A DNA stretch of 64,000 nucleotides from Sphingomonas yabuuchiae (GCF_014199595.1 NZ_JACHNX010000017.1:1-64000); one strand, 5' to 3'. Shown: positions 54,470 through 63,583, counted from the stretch's first letter. Notes: a model not told the origin generated them from the sequence alone. Numbers and translations: made by a program.

Positions 54470-54996
54470 AGCGGCTTGCCCATGCGGATCAGCGGAACCT
54501 GCACGCCCTCGACCGGGGCGGACCGGATCGCCTCGATCGGGGCATAGCCGCACGCGCGGTAAAGCGGTTCGCCCGCCAGCGTGGCCATCATTTCGGCGGA
54601 CGTGAAGCCCGCCGCCCGCGCCGCCGCCTCGCATCGCGCGAGGATGGCGCGGCCCAGCCCTTGCCGGGCAAAATTCGGGTCGACATACATGGCGCGGATG
54701 CGGGCGGGGTCGCTGGCCGGGTCGAGCATCGCCGCGTCGCGCAAGCCATGGCTATGGTCGCCGCCATAGAGCGTGGCCCGCGCACTCCATCCGCCACAGC
54801 CCGCCAGCCGCCCGTCCCGCTCGGCCAGCAAATAGGTGCCGTCGGCGATCAGTTGCGTATCCAGCCCCATGACCGAACGGCTGGCCGCGATCTCGGCAGG
54901 GGAGAGAAAGCCCTTTTGCAGCACTGAAATCGCGCGATCCATCAGCACGGCGATGGCAGGAATGTCGGCGGCGTCGGCCCAGCGGAAGGTAAACAT
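54466..54996 (-). CDS. GNAT family N-acetyltransferase
   Basis: This 176-residue protein has the GNAT acetyl-CoA motif [20 protein letters not shown] (about residues 97-116) and the usual C-terminal strand ([15 protein letters not shown]). The substrate is unknown. The start is set at [13 protein letters not shown] (54996), where the fold begins, and not at the ATG 18 nt upstream. It is divergent from dxs and convergent with the L,D-transpeptidase gene. Confidence 0.9.
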   Translation of the reverse strand: MFTFRWADAADIPAIAVLMDRAISVLQKGFLSPAEIAASRSVMGLDTQLIADGTYLLAERDGRLAGCGGWSARATLYGGDHSHGLRDAAMLDPASDPARIRAMYVDPNFARQGLGRAILARCEAAARAAGFTSAEMMATLAGEPLYRACGYAPIEAIRSAPVEGVQVPLIRMGKPL

Positions 54997-55090
54997 CGCA
55001 CCTTTTCGGGGCAATTATTCCGGTCCGTCAATGACGATGGGGTGAACAGTTGCAATCGACACCACCGTTTAGCTGCGATAAGCCGGTCAA

Positions 55091-57016
55091 ATGGCAGACA
55101 TTCCTCAGACCCCGCTGCTCGACACGGTGCACACCCCCGACGACCTTCGTCGCCTGGCCCCCGAGCAGTTGCGGCAACTCGCCGACGAATTGCGGACCGA
55201 GACGATTTCGGCCGTCGGCACCACCGGCGGCCATCTGGGCTCGGGGCTGGGCGTCGTCGAGCTGACCGTCGCCCTCCATTATGTCTTCAACACCCCCGAC
55301 GACCGGCTGATCTGGGACGTCGGTCATCAATGCTATCCGCACAAGATCCTGACGGGGCGGCGCGAGCGTATCCGCACCATCCGCCAGGGCGGTGGCCTGT
55401 CGGGCTTCACCAAGCGGTCGGAAAGCGAATACGACCCGTTCGGCGCGGCCCACAGTTCGACCTCGATCTCGGCGGCGCTGGGTTTTGCCATCGCCAACAA
55501 GCTGGCGGGCACGCCGGGCAAGGGCATCGCCGTGATCGGCGACGGCGCGATGTCGGCGGGCATGGCCTATGAGGCGATGAACAATGCCGAGCAGGCGGGC
55601 AATCGCCTGGTCGTGATCCTGAACGACAATGACATGTCGATCGCCCCGCCGGTCGGCGGCCTGTCGGCCTACCTCTCGCGCATGGTGTCGAGCCGCGAGT
55701 TCCTGGGCGTGCGCGACGTGCTCAAGAAGCTCGCCAAGCGCTTCCCGCGTCCGATCCAGAAGGCGGCGCAGAAGACCGACGAGTTCGCGCGCGGCATGAC
55801 CATGGGCGGCACGCTGTTCGAGGAATTGGGCTTTTATTATGTCGGGCCGATCGACGGTCACAATCTCGACCATCTGATCCCGGTGCTGGAGAATGTCCGC
55901 GACGCCGAGCAGGGGCCGATCCTGATCCATGTCGTCACCAAGAAGGGCAAGGGCTATGCCCCGGCCGAGGCGGCGGCGGACAAATATCACGGCGTCCAGA
56001 AGTTCGACGTGATCACCGGCGCCCAGGCCAAGGCGCCCCCGGGACCGCCCGCCTATCAGAATGTCTTCGGTGAGACGCTGGCCAAGGAAGCCGACAGCGA
56101 TCCGCGCATCTGCGCCATCACCGCCGCCATGCCCTCGGGCACCGGTTTGGACCGGTTCGCGAATGCGCATCCGGAGCGCTTCTTCGACGTCGGCATCGCC
56201 GAGCAGCACGCCGTCACCTTTGCCGCCGGTCTGGCGGCGCAGGGGATGCGGCCCTTCTGCGCCATCTATTCCACCTTCCTCCAGCGCGCCTATGACCAGG
56301 TGGTCCATGACGTCGCGATCCAGAACCTGCCGGTCCGCTTCGCGATCGACCGCGCCGGTCTGGTCGGGGCGGACGGGGCGACCCATGCGGGCTCGTTCGA
56401 CGTCACCTATCTGGCCAGCCTGCCCAACATGGTCGTGATGGCGGCCGCCGATGAGGCGGAGCTGGTCCATATGGTCCATACCTGCGTGAACCACGACAGC
56501 GGCCCGATCGCAGTGCGTTATCCGCGCGGCAACGGCGTCGGCGTGGCGCTGCCCGAGACGCCGCAACTGCTGGAGATCGGCAAGGGCCGCGTCGTGCGCG
56601 AGGGCAAGAAGGTCGCGATCCTCTCGCTCGGCACCCGCCTGGCCGAGGCGCTGCGCGCCGCCGACACGCTGGAGGCCAAGGGGCTGTCGACCTCGGTCGC
56701 CGACCTGCGCTTCGCCAAGCCGCTGGACGAGGCGCTGATCCGGCGGATGCTGACCACGCATGAGGTGGCGGTCACGATCGAGGAGAATGCGATCGGCGGT
56801 CTGGGCGCGCATGTCCTGACCATGGCGTCGGACGAAGGGCTGATCGACGGCGGCCTCAAGCTGCGCACGATGCGTTTGCCCGACATCTTCCAGGATCAGG
56901 ATAAGCCCGAGGTGCAATATGCGCAGGCCGGTCTCGATGCCGATGCCATCGTCGAGACGGTGCTGAAGGCGCTACGCCACAACAGTGCCAACGTCACGGA
57001 AGGCGCGCGGGCGTGA
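55091..57016 (+). CDS. dxs: 1-deoxy-D-xylulose-5-phosphate synthase
   Basis: This 641-residue thiamin diphosphate enzyme joins pyruvate and glyceraldehyde 3-phosphate to start the MEP isoprenoid pathway. It has [21 protein letters not shown] near residue 46, [17 protein letters not shown] near residue 76, the ThDP motif [17 protein letters not shown] near residue 153, and [15 protein letters not shown] with the catalytic Glu near residue 375. Length and motifs are complete. It supplies Dxr (21.6 kb) and UppS. Its stop overlaps a GTG-initiated 55-residue ORF. Confidence 0.97.
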   Translation: MADIPQTPLLDTVHTPDDLRRLAPEQLRQLADELRTETISAVGTTGGHLGSGLGVVELTVALHYVFNTPDDRLIWDVGHQCYPHKILTGRRERIRTIRQGGGLSGFTKRSESEYDPFGAAHSSTSISAALGFAIANKLAGTPGKGIAVIGDGAMSAGMAYEAMNNAEQAGNRLVVILNDNDMSIAPPVGGLSAYLSRMVSSREFLGVRDVLKKLAKRFPRPIQKAAQKTDEFARGMTMGGTLFEELGFYYVGPIDGHNLDHLIPVLENVRDAEQGPILIHVVTKKGKGYAPAEAAADKYHGVQKFDVITGAQAKAPPGPPAYQNVFGETLAKEADSDPRICAITAAMPSGTGLDRFANAHPERFFDVGIAEQHAVTFAAGLAAQGMRPFCAIYSTFLQRAYDQVVHDVAIQNLPVRFAIDRAGLVGADGATHAGSFDVTYLASLPNMVVMAAADEAELVHMVHTCVNHDSGPIAVRYPRGNGVGVALPETPQLLEIGKGRVVREGKKVAILSLGTRLAEALRAADTLEAKGLSTSVADLRFAKPLDEALIRRMLTTHEVAVTIEENAIGGLGAHVLTMASDEGLIDGGLKLRTMRLPDIFQDQDKPEVQYAQAGLDADAIVETVLKALRHNSANVTEGARA

Positions 57017-57180
57017 TCCGTGGCTGGACCGCCGTCATCGTCTTCACGACGCTGGCGGTGGTCATGATGGTCGGGCTGAACGTGCGGATGTGGAGGCGGA
57101 TGAAGCAGGTCACGGCGGCGGCGAAGGCCGAGGCCGAGCGGGACGCGATCGAGTCCGACCAGAACCCCCGCTCCGCCTGA
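57013..57180 (+). CDS. 55-residue single-span membrane peptide coupled to dxs
   Basis: This ORF begins at GTG 57013, whose GTGA overlaps the dxs stop, and encodes [20 protein letters not shown]... followed by a basic and acidic helix. One transmembrane segment (residues about 5-24) is followed by [20 protein letters not shown], an amphipathic tail. The same 4-nt overlap is used by real genes in this window, which supports translation. I do not recognise the family. It may modulate or tether an isoprenoid or membrane enzyme, but that is conjecture. Confidence 0.6.
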   Translation: MIRGWTAVIVFTTLAVVMMVGLNVRMWRRMKQVTAAAKAEAERDAIESDQNPRSA

Positions 57181-57220
57181 GCGAAGACGAAGGCGACACC
57201 CCCACCCCAAACATTATCTG

Positions 57221-57370
57221 TTCCCCGGCGAAGGCCGGGGCCCAGTTTCTGCGCGGTTGCAAAGGCGGGGTGAGTAGGCGTGGGAGGCGATCGCCACCCA
57301 TGGCCTCCCACGCGTCGTTTCTACTCCCTCTCATCTTCACTGAAACTGGGCCCCGGCCTTCGCCGGGGAA
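57221..57370. repeat. Inverted repeat, family B (28-nt perfect arms)
   Basis: A 28-nt arm at 57221-57248 beginning TTCCCCGGCGAAGGCCGGGG is repeated exactly in inverse at 57343-57370, separated by 94 nt. Each arm itself contains the palindrome CCCCGGCGAAGGCCGGGG. The intervening DNA has no ORF of note. The form suggests a non-autonomous repeat element. Confidence 0.82.
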
Positions 57371-57431
57371 CCGTAGGAGGAGAGGCAGTCCCGTGGTCCT
57401 CGACCTCGCTCACGCTGGACGGGGCGAAAAC

Positions 57432-58112
57432 TCACCGCCCCAGATAATGCGCCTGCGCCGCGTCGGTCGCGTTCACCGCCAGCACCGCGCGCGCTTCGCT
57501 GGGCGACAAGGGCCCTGACGGTGACGGTCGGTCCATGCCGCTCGCCGCGATCACCCGGCCGAGCAGTTCCTGTCCTTCCTGCCACCAGCCCAGGCCGCTG
57601 GCGGCGTTGATATGCCCCTGATGCCCGGCGTCGACGAAATGGCTGCCCCAATCGACCGCCAGGCTATGCGCGCGGTCGATCGTGATCCACGGATCGTCCT
57701 GGCTGGCGACGAGGATCGAGGGGAAGGGCAGCGGCGTGCGCGGCGAGGGCGCAAAGCCCTTCAGAGCCTCGGGCGCGTCGGTGCGGTCGACATCGGCGGG
57801 CGCGACCAGCAGGGCGCCCGCGACCGGCCAGCCATAGGGCTGCGGCGACAATTCCGCCCACCAGGCGACCGCCAGACAGCCCAGCGAATGTGCCGCCAGG
57901 ATCACCGGCGCCTGCGCCTGCCGGATCGCCTGATCCAGCCGCGTGACCCAGGCATTGCGATGCGGGGTCGACCACATGCCCAGTTCGACGCGGATCGTAT
58001 CGGGTCGCGCCTCTTCCCACAGCGATTGCCAGTGCGAGCGGCCCGAGCCGCCGAGACCGGGGACGGTGAGGACCGTGGGCTTGCGGGCCTCATAGGATGC
58101 GAACGAACCCAT
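57432..58112 (-). CDS. RBBP9/YdeN family alpha/beta hydrolase
   Basis: This 226-residue serine hydrolase fold has the nucleophile Ser in AAHSLGC near residue 74, the acid Asp in VASQDDPW near residue 138 and the His in DAGHQGHIN near residue 165. The family is small, and its physiological substrates are mostly unknown. The start is at ATG 58112 behind GGAGATGCC; the upstream frame is not conserved. The C-terminal 30 residues after the domain are probably flexible. It is divergent from tlyA. Confidence 0.88.
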   Translation of the reverse strand: MGSFASYEARKPTVLTVPGLGGSGRSHWQSLWEEARPDTIRVELGMWSTPHRNAWVTRLDQAIRQAQAPVILAAHSLGCLAVAWWAELSPQPYGWPVAGALLVAPADVDRTDAPEALKGFAPSPRTPLPFPSILVASQDDPWITIDRAHSLAVDWGSHFVDAGHQGHINAASGLGWWQEGQELLGRVIAASGMDRPSPSGPLSPSEARAVLAVNATDAAQAHYLGR

Positions 58113-58249
58113 ATGGCATCTCCTCGATAGGGCCGGGTCGACTCCCGATCCTGCCATGAAAGATATTCCTACTAATCTAATGGGCAATAGGCGATGCGTC
58201 CGGTGGATGACGGCTTGCGACGGACCGAGGCGGCTTGTAGGGGCGGGCG

Positions 58250-58984
58250 ATGGCCAAGCAGCGTGTCGACCAGATGCTCGTTGATCGCGGACTCGTGGAA
58301 TCCCGGTCCCGCGCGCAGGCGCTGGTGATGGCGGGCCTTGTTTTTTCCGGCGAGACGAAGATCGCCAAGCCCGGCCAGCAACTGGCCGAGGACGCCGTGC
58401 TCGACGTGCGCGGGCGCGATCATCCCTGGGTGTCGCGCGGCGGGATCAAGCTGGCGCATGGGCTGGAGCATTTCGGCTGGGACGTGATCGACGCGGTCGC
58501 GATCGATGTCGGCAGCTCGACCGGCGGCTTTACCGATGTGCTGCTGCAAAAGGGGGCCGCGCGCGTCTATGCGGTCGACAGCGGCACCAACCAGCTCGCC
58601 TGGTCGCTGCGCCAGGACCCGCGCGTCATCGTCCATGAGCAGACCAGCGCCCGCATCCTGACCGAGGCGCATATTCCCGAACCGGTCGATATCATCGTGT
58701 GCGACGCCAGCTTCATCGGGCTGGCCAAGGTGCTGGAACGGCCGCTGAGCTTCGCCAAGCCCGGCGGGCGCCTGCTTGCCCTCATCAAGCCGCAGTTCGA
58801 GGCGGGGCGCGAAGAGGTCGGTAAGGGCGGGGTGGTCCGTGATCCCGCCGTCCACCAGCGGGTCTGTGATCAGGTCGTCGCGTGGCTGACCGAGAGCGGC
58901 TGGCAGGTCGAAGGCGTCACCCGGAGCCCGATCACTGGCCCGGAGGGGAATGTCGAGTTTTTGGTGGCCGCATCCCGAAATTGA
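58250..58984 (+). CDS. tlyA: TlyA family rRNA methyltransferase
   Basis: This 244-residue protein has an N-terminal S4 RNA-binding domain (RVDQMLVDRGLVESRSRAQALVMAGLV) and an FtsJ-type methyltransferase domain with AIDVGSSTGGFTDVLLQ near residue 84 and IKPQFEAGREEVGKGGVVRD near residue 182. TlyA 2'-O-methylates 16S and/or 23S rRNA and was once called a hemolysin. It often follows dxs in other genomes; here the hydrolase gene and the repeat come between. Confidence 0.95.
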   Translation: MAKQRVDQMLVDRGLVESRSRAQALVMAGLVFSGETKIAKPGQQLAEDAVLDVRGRDHPWVSRGGIKLAHGLEHFGWDVIDAVAIDVGSSTGGFTDVLLQKGAARVYAVDSGTNQLAWSLRQDPRVIVHEQTSARILTEAHIPEPVDIIVCDASFIGLAKVLERPLSFAKPGGRLLALIKPQFEAGREEVGKGGVVRDPAVHQRVCDQVVAWLTESGWQVEGVTRSPITGPEGNVEFLVAASRN

Positions 58985-59056
58985 ACGGGTAAAGGCTGAT
59001 TGGCGTTGAGCTTTCCGTTTACTGTGCCCCGACCCTGGGGCAGATCGACGGACATC

Positions 59057-59626
59057 ATGGCGAAAGAGGGACGAGTGGGCACGATCGCGTCGAAGGGCCA
59101 GTTGCGCATGTCATTCCTCCGCTGGGCGGTCGTGATCGTTCCGCTGATCCTGCTGCTCGGCTTCGCTTCGGGCCGGGTGGTGCCGTCGGGCAGCGAGAAT
59201 GGCTGGTACATGGCGCTCACCAAGCCCGAACTGAACCCGCCGGGCTGGGTGTTTCCGGTGGTGTGGACGACGTTGTACATCATGATCGGCCTGGCGCTGG
59301 CGATGATCGTCCATGCTCGCGGCGCGAACGGACGAGGGGTGGCGATCGGCCTGTTCGCGGCGCAGTTCCTGCTCAACCTGTCCTGGACGCCGTTGTTCTT
59401 CGGTGCGCACAAGGTACGGCTGGCGCTGTTCGTCATCATCGCCATCCTGTTCCTGGCGATCGCCACCACGGTCGCCTTTTCGCGCATTCGCAAGGGCGCG
59501 GCGTGGCTGATGGTGCCCTATCTGGTGTGGTTGTCCTTCGCGGGCGTGCTCAACTGGCGCATCGACCAGCTCAATCCGGATGCGGAAAGGCTTGTGCCGG
59601 GGGCGCAGACCTCCCAAATGCTGTGA
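59057..59626 (+). CDS. tspO: TspO/MBR family membrane protein
   Basis: This protein of 189 residues has five transmembrane helices and the TspO signatures WYMALTKPELNPPGWVFPVVWTTLY (residues about 52-76) and NLSWTPLFFGAHKV (near residue 112), which bind tetrapyrroles. In alphaproteobacteria TspO influences porphyrin export and photosynthesis genes. Start ATG 59057 (MAKEGRVG) is chosen; ATG 59108 (MSFLRW) would also keep all helices. It ends 21 nt before ubiK. Confidence 0.92.
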   Translation: MAKEGRVGTIASKGQLRMSFLRWAVVIVPLILLLGFASGRVVPSGSENGWYMALTKPELNPPGWVFPVVWTTLYIMIGLALAMIVHARGANGRGVAIGLFAAQFLLNLSWTPLFFGAHKVRLALFVIIAILFLAIATTVAFSRIRKGAAWLMVPYLVWLSFAGVLNWRIDQLNPDAERLVPGAQTSQML

Positions 59627-59647
59627 AACGATTTTTGGGAATTTGAT

Positions 59648-59929
59648 ATGCAGGCCGACAACAAGCTGTTCGACGATTTCGCCAAGGTGATGAACGGCCT
59701 GGCGGGCACCGTGGCGGGCATGGGCCGCGAAGCCGAGGCGAGCGCCCGGACACGCGCGCGCGAATGGATCGGTGGTCTCGACTTTGTCAGCCGCGAGGAA
59801 TTCGAGGTTGCCAAGGCGATGGCCGTCGCCGCGCGGGACGAGGCGGATGCGCTGAAGGCGCGCCTGGACGCGCTGGAGGCGCGGCTGAACGGCACGATGG
59901 GCGGTACGACCGCCGGGGTGGAATCCTGA
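59648..59929 (+). CDS. ubiK: UbiK/BMFP-domain ubiquinone biosynthesis accessory factor
   Basis: This 93-residue protein is all helical: an amphipathic N-terminal helix (NKLFDDFAKVMNGLAGTVAGM), then SREEFEVAKAMAVAARDEADALKARLDALEARL, a C-terminal trimeric coiled coil. This matches the BMFP (YqiC/UbiK) family, which binds membrane and assists the ubiquinone-making complex. The length and both segments agree. It sits 21 nt after tspO and upstream of the ybjN and proC genes, the usual order in sphingomonads as far as I know. Confidence 0.85.
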   Translation: MQADNKLFDDFAKVMNGLAGTVAGMGREAEASARTRAREWIGGLDFVSREEFEVAKAMAVAARDEADALKARLDALEARLNGTMGGTTAGVES

Positions 59930-60067
59930 CCGGCCCGATATCGGAACGGATCCTGTCCGGCCCGACCGGCCAGGCAGCTATCCACAGTTTTCGGCACCCG
60001 GCGGCTTGCGGCCCGGCCTTGCGCAGTGCAACCTGCGCTGGTCCGGGTTTGTTCGCAAGGGCCTCTG

Positions 60068-60571
60068 ATGCTTGAATCGACCGATCATGAAGCCGAAGAA
60101 TCGGCCCCCATCGACATGCTGGAGGCCTATTTCGCCGCGCATGGATGGGAACATGAGCGCCACGACGAGGAAATCGTCGCGACGGTCAAGGGCAGTTGGG
60201 CCAGCTATGAACTTCGTGCCCTGTGGCGCGACGACGACAGCGTGCTGCAATTCCTGGCGTTCCCCGACATCAAGGTGACCGACGACAGGCGCTCCAGCAT
60301 CTATGAGGCGCTGGCGCTGGTCAACGAACAGCTGTGGATCGGTCACTTCGAGCTTTGGTCGAACAGCGGCATCCTGCTCTATCGCCACGCCGCGATGGTC
60401 GATGGCGGCGAGGACGGGACCATCTCGCTTTCCGCCACCGAATTGCTGGTCGAGTCGGCGATCGAAGAGTGCGAACGCTTCTATCCGGTCTTCCAGTTCG
60501 TCCTGTGGGGCGGCAAGACCCCGCGCGAGGCGCTGGCCGCCGCGCTGATTGAAACCCAGGGCGAAGCGTGA
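60068..60571 (+). CDS. YbjN domain-containing protein
   Basis: This 167-residue protein starts at ATG 60068 with AAGGG 7 nt upstream. It shows the YbjN type III secretion chaperone-like fold: ELRALWRDDDSVLQFLAFPDIKV, then SIYEALALVNEQLWIGHFELW and LVESAIEECERFYPVFQFVLWG. The function is unknown; E. coli YbjN is a pleiotropic regulator-like factor. The stop overlaps the proC GTG (GTGA), so the two are coupled. Confidence 0.88.
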   Translation: MLESTDHEAEESAPIDMLEAYFAAHGWEHERHDEEIVATVKGSWASYELRALWRDDDSVLQFLAFPDIKVTDDRRSSIYEALALVNEQLWIGHFELWSNSGILLYRHAAMVDGGEDGTISLSATELLVESAIEECERFYPVFQFVLWGGKTPREALAAALIETQGEA

Positions 60572-61368
60572 CGTTTCCCGTCGGGCCGATCTGGCTGGTC
60601 GGGTGCGGCAACATGGCGGGCGCGATGCTGCGCCGCTGGTTGTCCGAAGGGCTCGATCCCGCGCAGGTGACCGTCATCACGCGCAGCGGCACGCGCGCGC
60701 CGGAGGGCGTGCGCTCGCTGACGGCGTTGCCGGTCGACGAGACGCCCGCGATCCTGATGCTGGGGTTCAAGCCCCAGCAACTGGGCGACATCGCGCCGAC
60801 GCTGGCGCATCTGAACCCGGCCATACTGCTGTCGATCCTGGCGGGGGTCGAGGAACAGACGCTGGCCAGCCATATTCCGGCGGGTGCGGTGGTGCGGATG
60901 ATGCCCAACCTTCCCGTTGCGATCGGGCAGGGGGTGACCGCTCTGTATACCCGCTCCACTGACGCCGTCGTGCGCGATGCCGCCGAGGCGTTGGCCCGCC
61001 CACTTGGCCTTGCCCCTTGGGTGGAGGATGAGGGTCGGTTCGATGCCGTGACCGCACTGGCGGGCTGCGGGCCTGCCTTCGTGTTCCGCTTCATCGATGC
61101 CCTGGCGCAGGCCGGGGTCGGACTGGGGCTCTCCCCCGAACTGGCGCAGCAACTGGCGTTGGCCACCGTCGACGGGGCAGGGGCCATGGCGATCGGCGCC
61201 GACGCCCCGCCCGCTGTGCTTGCGGACCGTGTGGCCAGCCCAGGTGGTTCGACCCGCGAAGGGCTGAACGTGCTGGACGCGGAGGATGCGCTCAAGCGGC
61301 TTATGGCCGAAACGCTGACGGCCGCGGAACGCCGCAACCGCGAAATGGCCGCCGCCGCGCGCCGCTGA
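60568..61368 (+). CDS. proC: Pyrroline-5-carboxylate reductase
   Basis: This 266-residue enzyme makes proline from pyrroline-5-carboxylate with NAD(P)H. It has the N-terminal LVGCGNMAGAMLRRWL dinucleotide motif, MPNLPVAIGQGVTALY near residue 112, ALAGCGPAFVFRFIDAL near residue 165 and VASPGGSTREGLNVLD near residue 225, the conserved signature. It starts at GTG 60568, overlapping the ybjN gene by 4 nt. It is followed by a long palindromic repeat. Confidence 0.95.
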   Translation: MTFPVGPIWLVGCGNMAGAMLRRWLSEGLDPAQVTVITRSGTRAPEGVRSLTALPVDETPAILMLGFKPQQLGDIAPTLAHLNPAILLSILAGVEEQTLASHIPAGAVVRMMPNLPVAIGQGVTALYTRSTDAVVRDAAEALARPLGLAPWVEDEGRFDAVTALAGCGPAFVFRFIDALAQAGVGLGLSPELAQQLALATVDGAGAMAIGADAPPAVLADRVASPGGSTREGLNVLDAEDALKRLMAETLTAAERRNREMAAAARR

Positions 61369-61374
61369 TTTCAA

Positions 61375-61580
61375 ATTCGCGCGAAGCCGCGAAGGCACAA
61401 AGAAGATAGGGGTTCGCGCAGAGGCGCAGAGGACGCCGAGGGGGATTGCCAAAGGCAATCTTGTTCCTGCCATCGATAGCGACAGAAGCATGCTGGAGTT
61501 GCGCTCGTCACAACTCCGCGTCCTCTGCGCCTCCGCGCGCAAAACTCTTTTTCTTCGCGCCGTCGCGTCATCGCGCGAAT
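61375..61580. repeat. Intergenic inverted repeat, family C (about 206 nt)
   Basis: The left end reads ATTCGCGCGAAGCCGCG, and the right end read in reverse gives ATTCGCGCGATGACGCG. Inner arms GCGCAGAGGCGCAGAGGACGC (about 61416-61436) and GCGTCCTCTGCGCCTCCGCGCG (about 61518-61539) also pair. A CTTTTTCTTCGCG tract lies on the right. It lies between the convergent proC and marR genes, so a long RNA hairpin would form from either side. The sequence differs from families A and B. Confidence 0.75.
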
Positions 61581-61586
61581 AGAAAA

Positions 61587-62084
61587 TCAGCCGTCGTTGG
61601 AACGCAGATCCTCGATCCGGGCGCGTTCATTCTCCGGGATGAACCCCTCCAGCACCGTCCAGAACCCCGTCACCGCCTGCTGGCCTGCGCGCGCATAGGC
61701 CTTGGACAGCTTTTCGCGCAGTGCGTCGAACAACTCGGCTTCCATCGCCGCCCCCGTCGGGGTCAGCCGGAGCAGCCTTTGCCGCCGGTCGCGATCGCCG
61801 GGGCGCGTCTCGATGAGGTCGCGGCTCGCCAGCTCGTTGAGCACGCGGCCCAGCGATTGCTTGGTGATCGCCAGCAGCGACAACAGCTCGCTGACCGTCA
61901 TGTCGGGCTTGCGTGCCATGAAATAAAGGGCGCGGTGATGGGCACGGCCCAACCCCTGCGCGGCAAGACCGCGATCGATCGAGCGCACGAGATGGCTATT
62001 GCCGAAATACAGCAATTCCATACCCCTGCGGAGTTCTGGTTCGCGGAGAAACTGTGCCGATGCGGACTGGTTAGAGGCAGCCAT
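61587..62084 (-). CDS. MarR family transcriptional regulator
   Basis: This 165-residue winged-helix protein has MTVSELLSLLAITKQSLGRVLNELASRDLIETRPGDRDRRQRLLRLT (about residues 63-110) with helix-turn-helix and wing. It is divergent from ilvE with a 57-nt gap, an arrangement that recalls PetP/PetR-type regulators beside aminotransferase genes in other alphaproteobacteria. It might control itself and ilvE. ATG 62084 is the likely start; the much longer open frame upstream runs antisense through ilvE and is not coding. Confidence 0.85.
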   Translation of the reverse strand: MAASNQSASAQFLREPELRRGMELLYFGNSHLVRSIDRGLAAQGLGRAHHRALYFMARKPDMTVSELLSLLAITKQSLGRVLNELASRDLIETRPGDRDRRQRLLRLTPTGAAMEAELFDALREKLSKAYARAGQQAVTGFWTVLEGFIPENERARIEDLRSNDG

Positions 62085-62141
62085 GTTGACCCGTCTACTC
62101 ACACGCCCTAGGCCACGGCAACCCAAAACAGAGAGATGACC

Positions 62142-63239
62142 ATGGAAGCGCCCCAAGCCCTTACGTTTCGTTTCGATCCGTCCGCGACTCCCGTCGCGGC
62201 GAGCGAGCGGGCGGCGCGTCTGGTAGATCCGGGCTTCGGGCGCGTGTTCACCGATCACATGGCCTTGATCCGCTATAGCGACGACAAGGGCTGGCATGAC
62301 GCGCAGATCACCGCGCGTGCGCCGCTTCAGGTCGATCCGGCCGCGTCGGTCCTGCACTATGCGCAGGAAATCTTCGAGGGCATGAAGGCCTATCGCCTGG
62401 CCGATGGCGGCACCGCGCTGTTCCGGCCCGAGGCGAATGCTCGCCGCTTCCAGGATTCGGCGCGCCGCATGGCGATGCCCGAGCTGCCCGAGACGCTGTT
62501 CCTCGAGTCCGTCGAACGGCTGGTCGAGATCGAGCGCAACTGGATCCCCGAACAGGATGGCGGCGCGCTGTACCTCCGCCCCTTCATGTTCGCCAGCGAG
62601 GTGTTCCTGGGCGTGAAGCCCTCGGCCGAATATCTCTACATGGTCATCGCCTCGTCGGTGGGCGCGTACTTTAAGGGCGGTGCGCCCGCCGTGTCGATCT
62701 GGGTAAGCCAGGGCTATACGCGCGCGGCCCCCGGCGGCACGGGCGCGGCCAAGTGCGGCGGCAACTATGCCGCCAGCCTGCTCGCCCAGAAGGAAGCGAT
62801 TGCGAACGGTTGCGACCAGGTGGTCTTCCTCGACGCGGTCGAGCGCCGCTGGGTCGAGGAACTGGGCGGCATGAACGTCTTCTTCGTGTTCGACGACGGC
62901 AGCCTGGTGACGCCGCCGCTGACCGGCACGATCCTGCCCGGCATCACCCGCGATTCGATCCTGACCATCGCGCGCGCACAGGGGCTGACCGTGCGCGAGG
63001 AGCCTTATGCGATCGACCAGTGGCGCGCCGACGCCGCCAGCGGCCGCCTGGTCGAGGCGTTCGCCTGCGGCACGGCGGCCGTCGTCACCCCGATCGGCAG
63101 CGTCGCCGAGCCCGCGGGCCGCTTCACCATCGGCAGCGGCGGCCCCGGCCAGCTGACCACCCGCCTTCGCGAACAGCTGGTCGCGATCCAGCGCGGCCAG
63201 GCCCCCGACCCCCATGGCTGGATGCGCCGCCTAGGCTGA
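62142..63239 (+). CDS. ilvE: Branched-chain amino acid aminotransferase
   Basis: This 365-residue PLP-dependent class IV aminotransferase interconverts Leu, Ile and Val with their keto acids. The PLP lysine is in GGTGAAKCGGNYAASLLAQ near residue 207, and the family signature EELGGMNVFFVF lies near residue 243. The length agrees with the longer BCAT form. ATG 62142 is chosen because GAGAG lies 6 nt upstream; it would touch ATG 62136. It is divergent from the MarR gene and followed by tRNA-Gln. Confidence 0.95.
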   Translation: MEAPQALTFRFDPSATPVAASERAARLVDPGFGRVFTDHMALIRYSDDKGWHDAQITARAPLQVDPAASVLHYAQEIFEGMKAYRLADGGTALFRPEANARRFQDSARRMAMPELPETLFLESVERLVEIERNWIPEQDGGALYLRPFMFASEVFLGVKPSAEYLYMVIASSVGAYFKGGAPAVSIWVSQGYTRAAPGGTGAAKCGGNYAASLLAQKEAIANGCDQVVFLDAVERRWVEELGGMNVFFVFDDGSLVTPPLTGTILPGITRDSILTIARAQGLTVREEPYAIDQWRADAASGRLVEAFACGTAAVVTPIGSVAEPAGRFTIGSGGPGQLTTRLREQLVAIQRGQAPDPHGWMRRLG

Positions 63240-63301
63240 CATTTCCCGGTAAATAAGGCTTTTCAAGAGCGGCGCGCCGGGTATAAGGCGCGCCTCTCCA
63301 C

Positions 63302-63376
63302 TGGGGCGTCGCCAAGCGGTAAGGCAACGGTTTTTGGTACCGTCATACGCAGGTTCGAATCCTGCCGCCCCAGCCA
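63302..63376 (+). tRNA. tRNA-Gln (anticodon TTG)
   Basis: A 75-nt gene includes encoded CCA. The acceptor stem TGGGGCG/CGCCCCA, D arm GCC...GGC, anticodon stem ACGGT/ACCGT around TTTTGGT and T arm GCAGG-TTCGAAT-CCTGC all pair perfectly. An integrase gene in the same orientation starts 208 nt later, so its 3' end is the likely attachment site of an integrated element. Confidence 0.97.
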
Positions 63377-63480
63377 CCGCCGATCTCACTGTCCACAAGG
63401 CAAGACACTGAGTTCGATGGTGTATTTCATAAAAAGTGGTAGGACACGGTCGGCCAAATTAGGCCATTTCGGGACACCTA

Positions 63481-63491
63481 TTGTGTCACAA
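63481..63491. repeat. Short palindrome in attachment region
   Basis: TTGTGTCACAA, a perfect 5-1-5 inverted repeat, could be an operator or an arm-type integrase site. Confidence 0.35.
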
Positions 63492-63524
63492 ATCCTGTGT
63501 CTTCACTGTCTCCGGGCGAGGTTT

Positions 63525-63565
63525 TGTGTCCGGTTTGTGCCCGGCTCTGTGTCCGATTTGTGGCC
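63525..63565. repeat. Two 18-nt direct repeats upstream of integrase
   Basis: TGTGTCCGGTTTGTGCCC (63525-63542) and TGTGTCCGATTTGTGGCC (63548-63565) match at 16 of 18 positions, 23 nt apart centre to centre. Further TGTGTC copies lie at 63496-63501 and in TTGTGTC at 63481. Their position between the attachment site and int suits arm-type integrase or excisionase sites. Confidence 0.55.
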
Positions 63566-63583
63566 TCGCAATGGGGTCGATTC

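Noticed and set aside
63420..63580. Short ORFs between tRNA-Gln and the integrase
   Set aside because: Their frames coincide with the TGTGTC repeats and they lack ribosome binding sites; the region looks like attachment and regulatory DNA.
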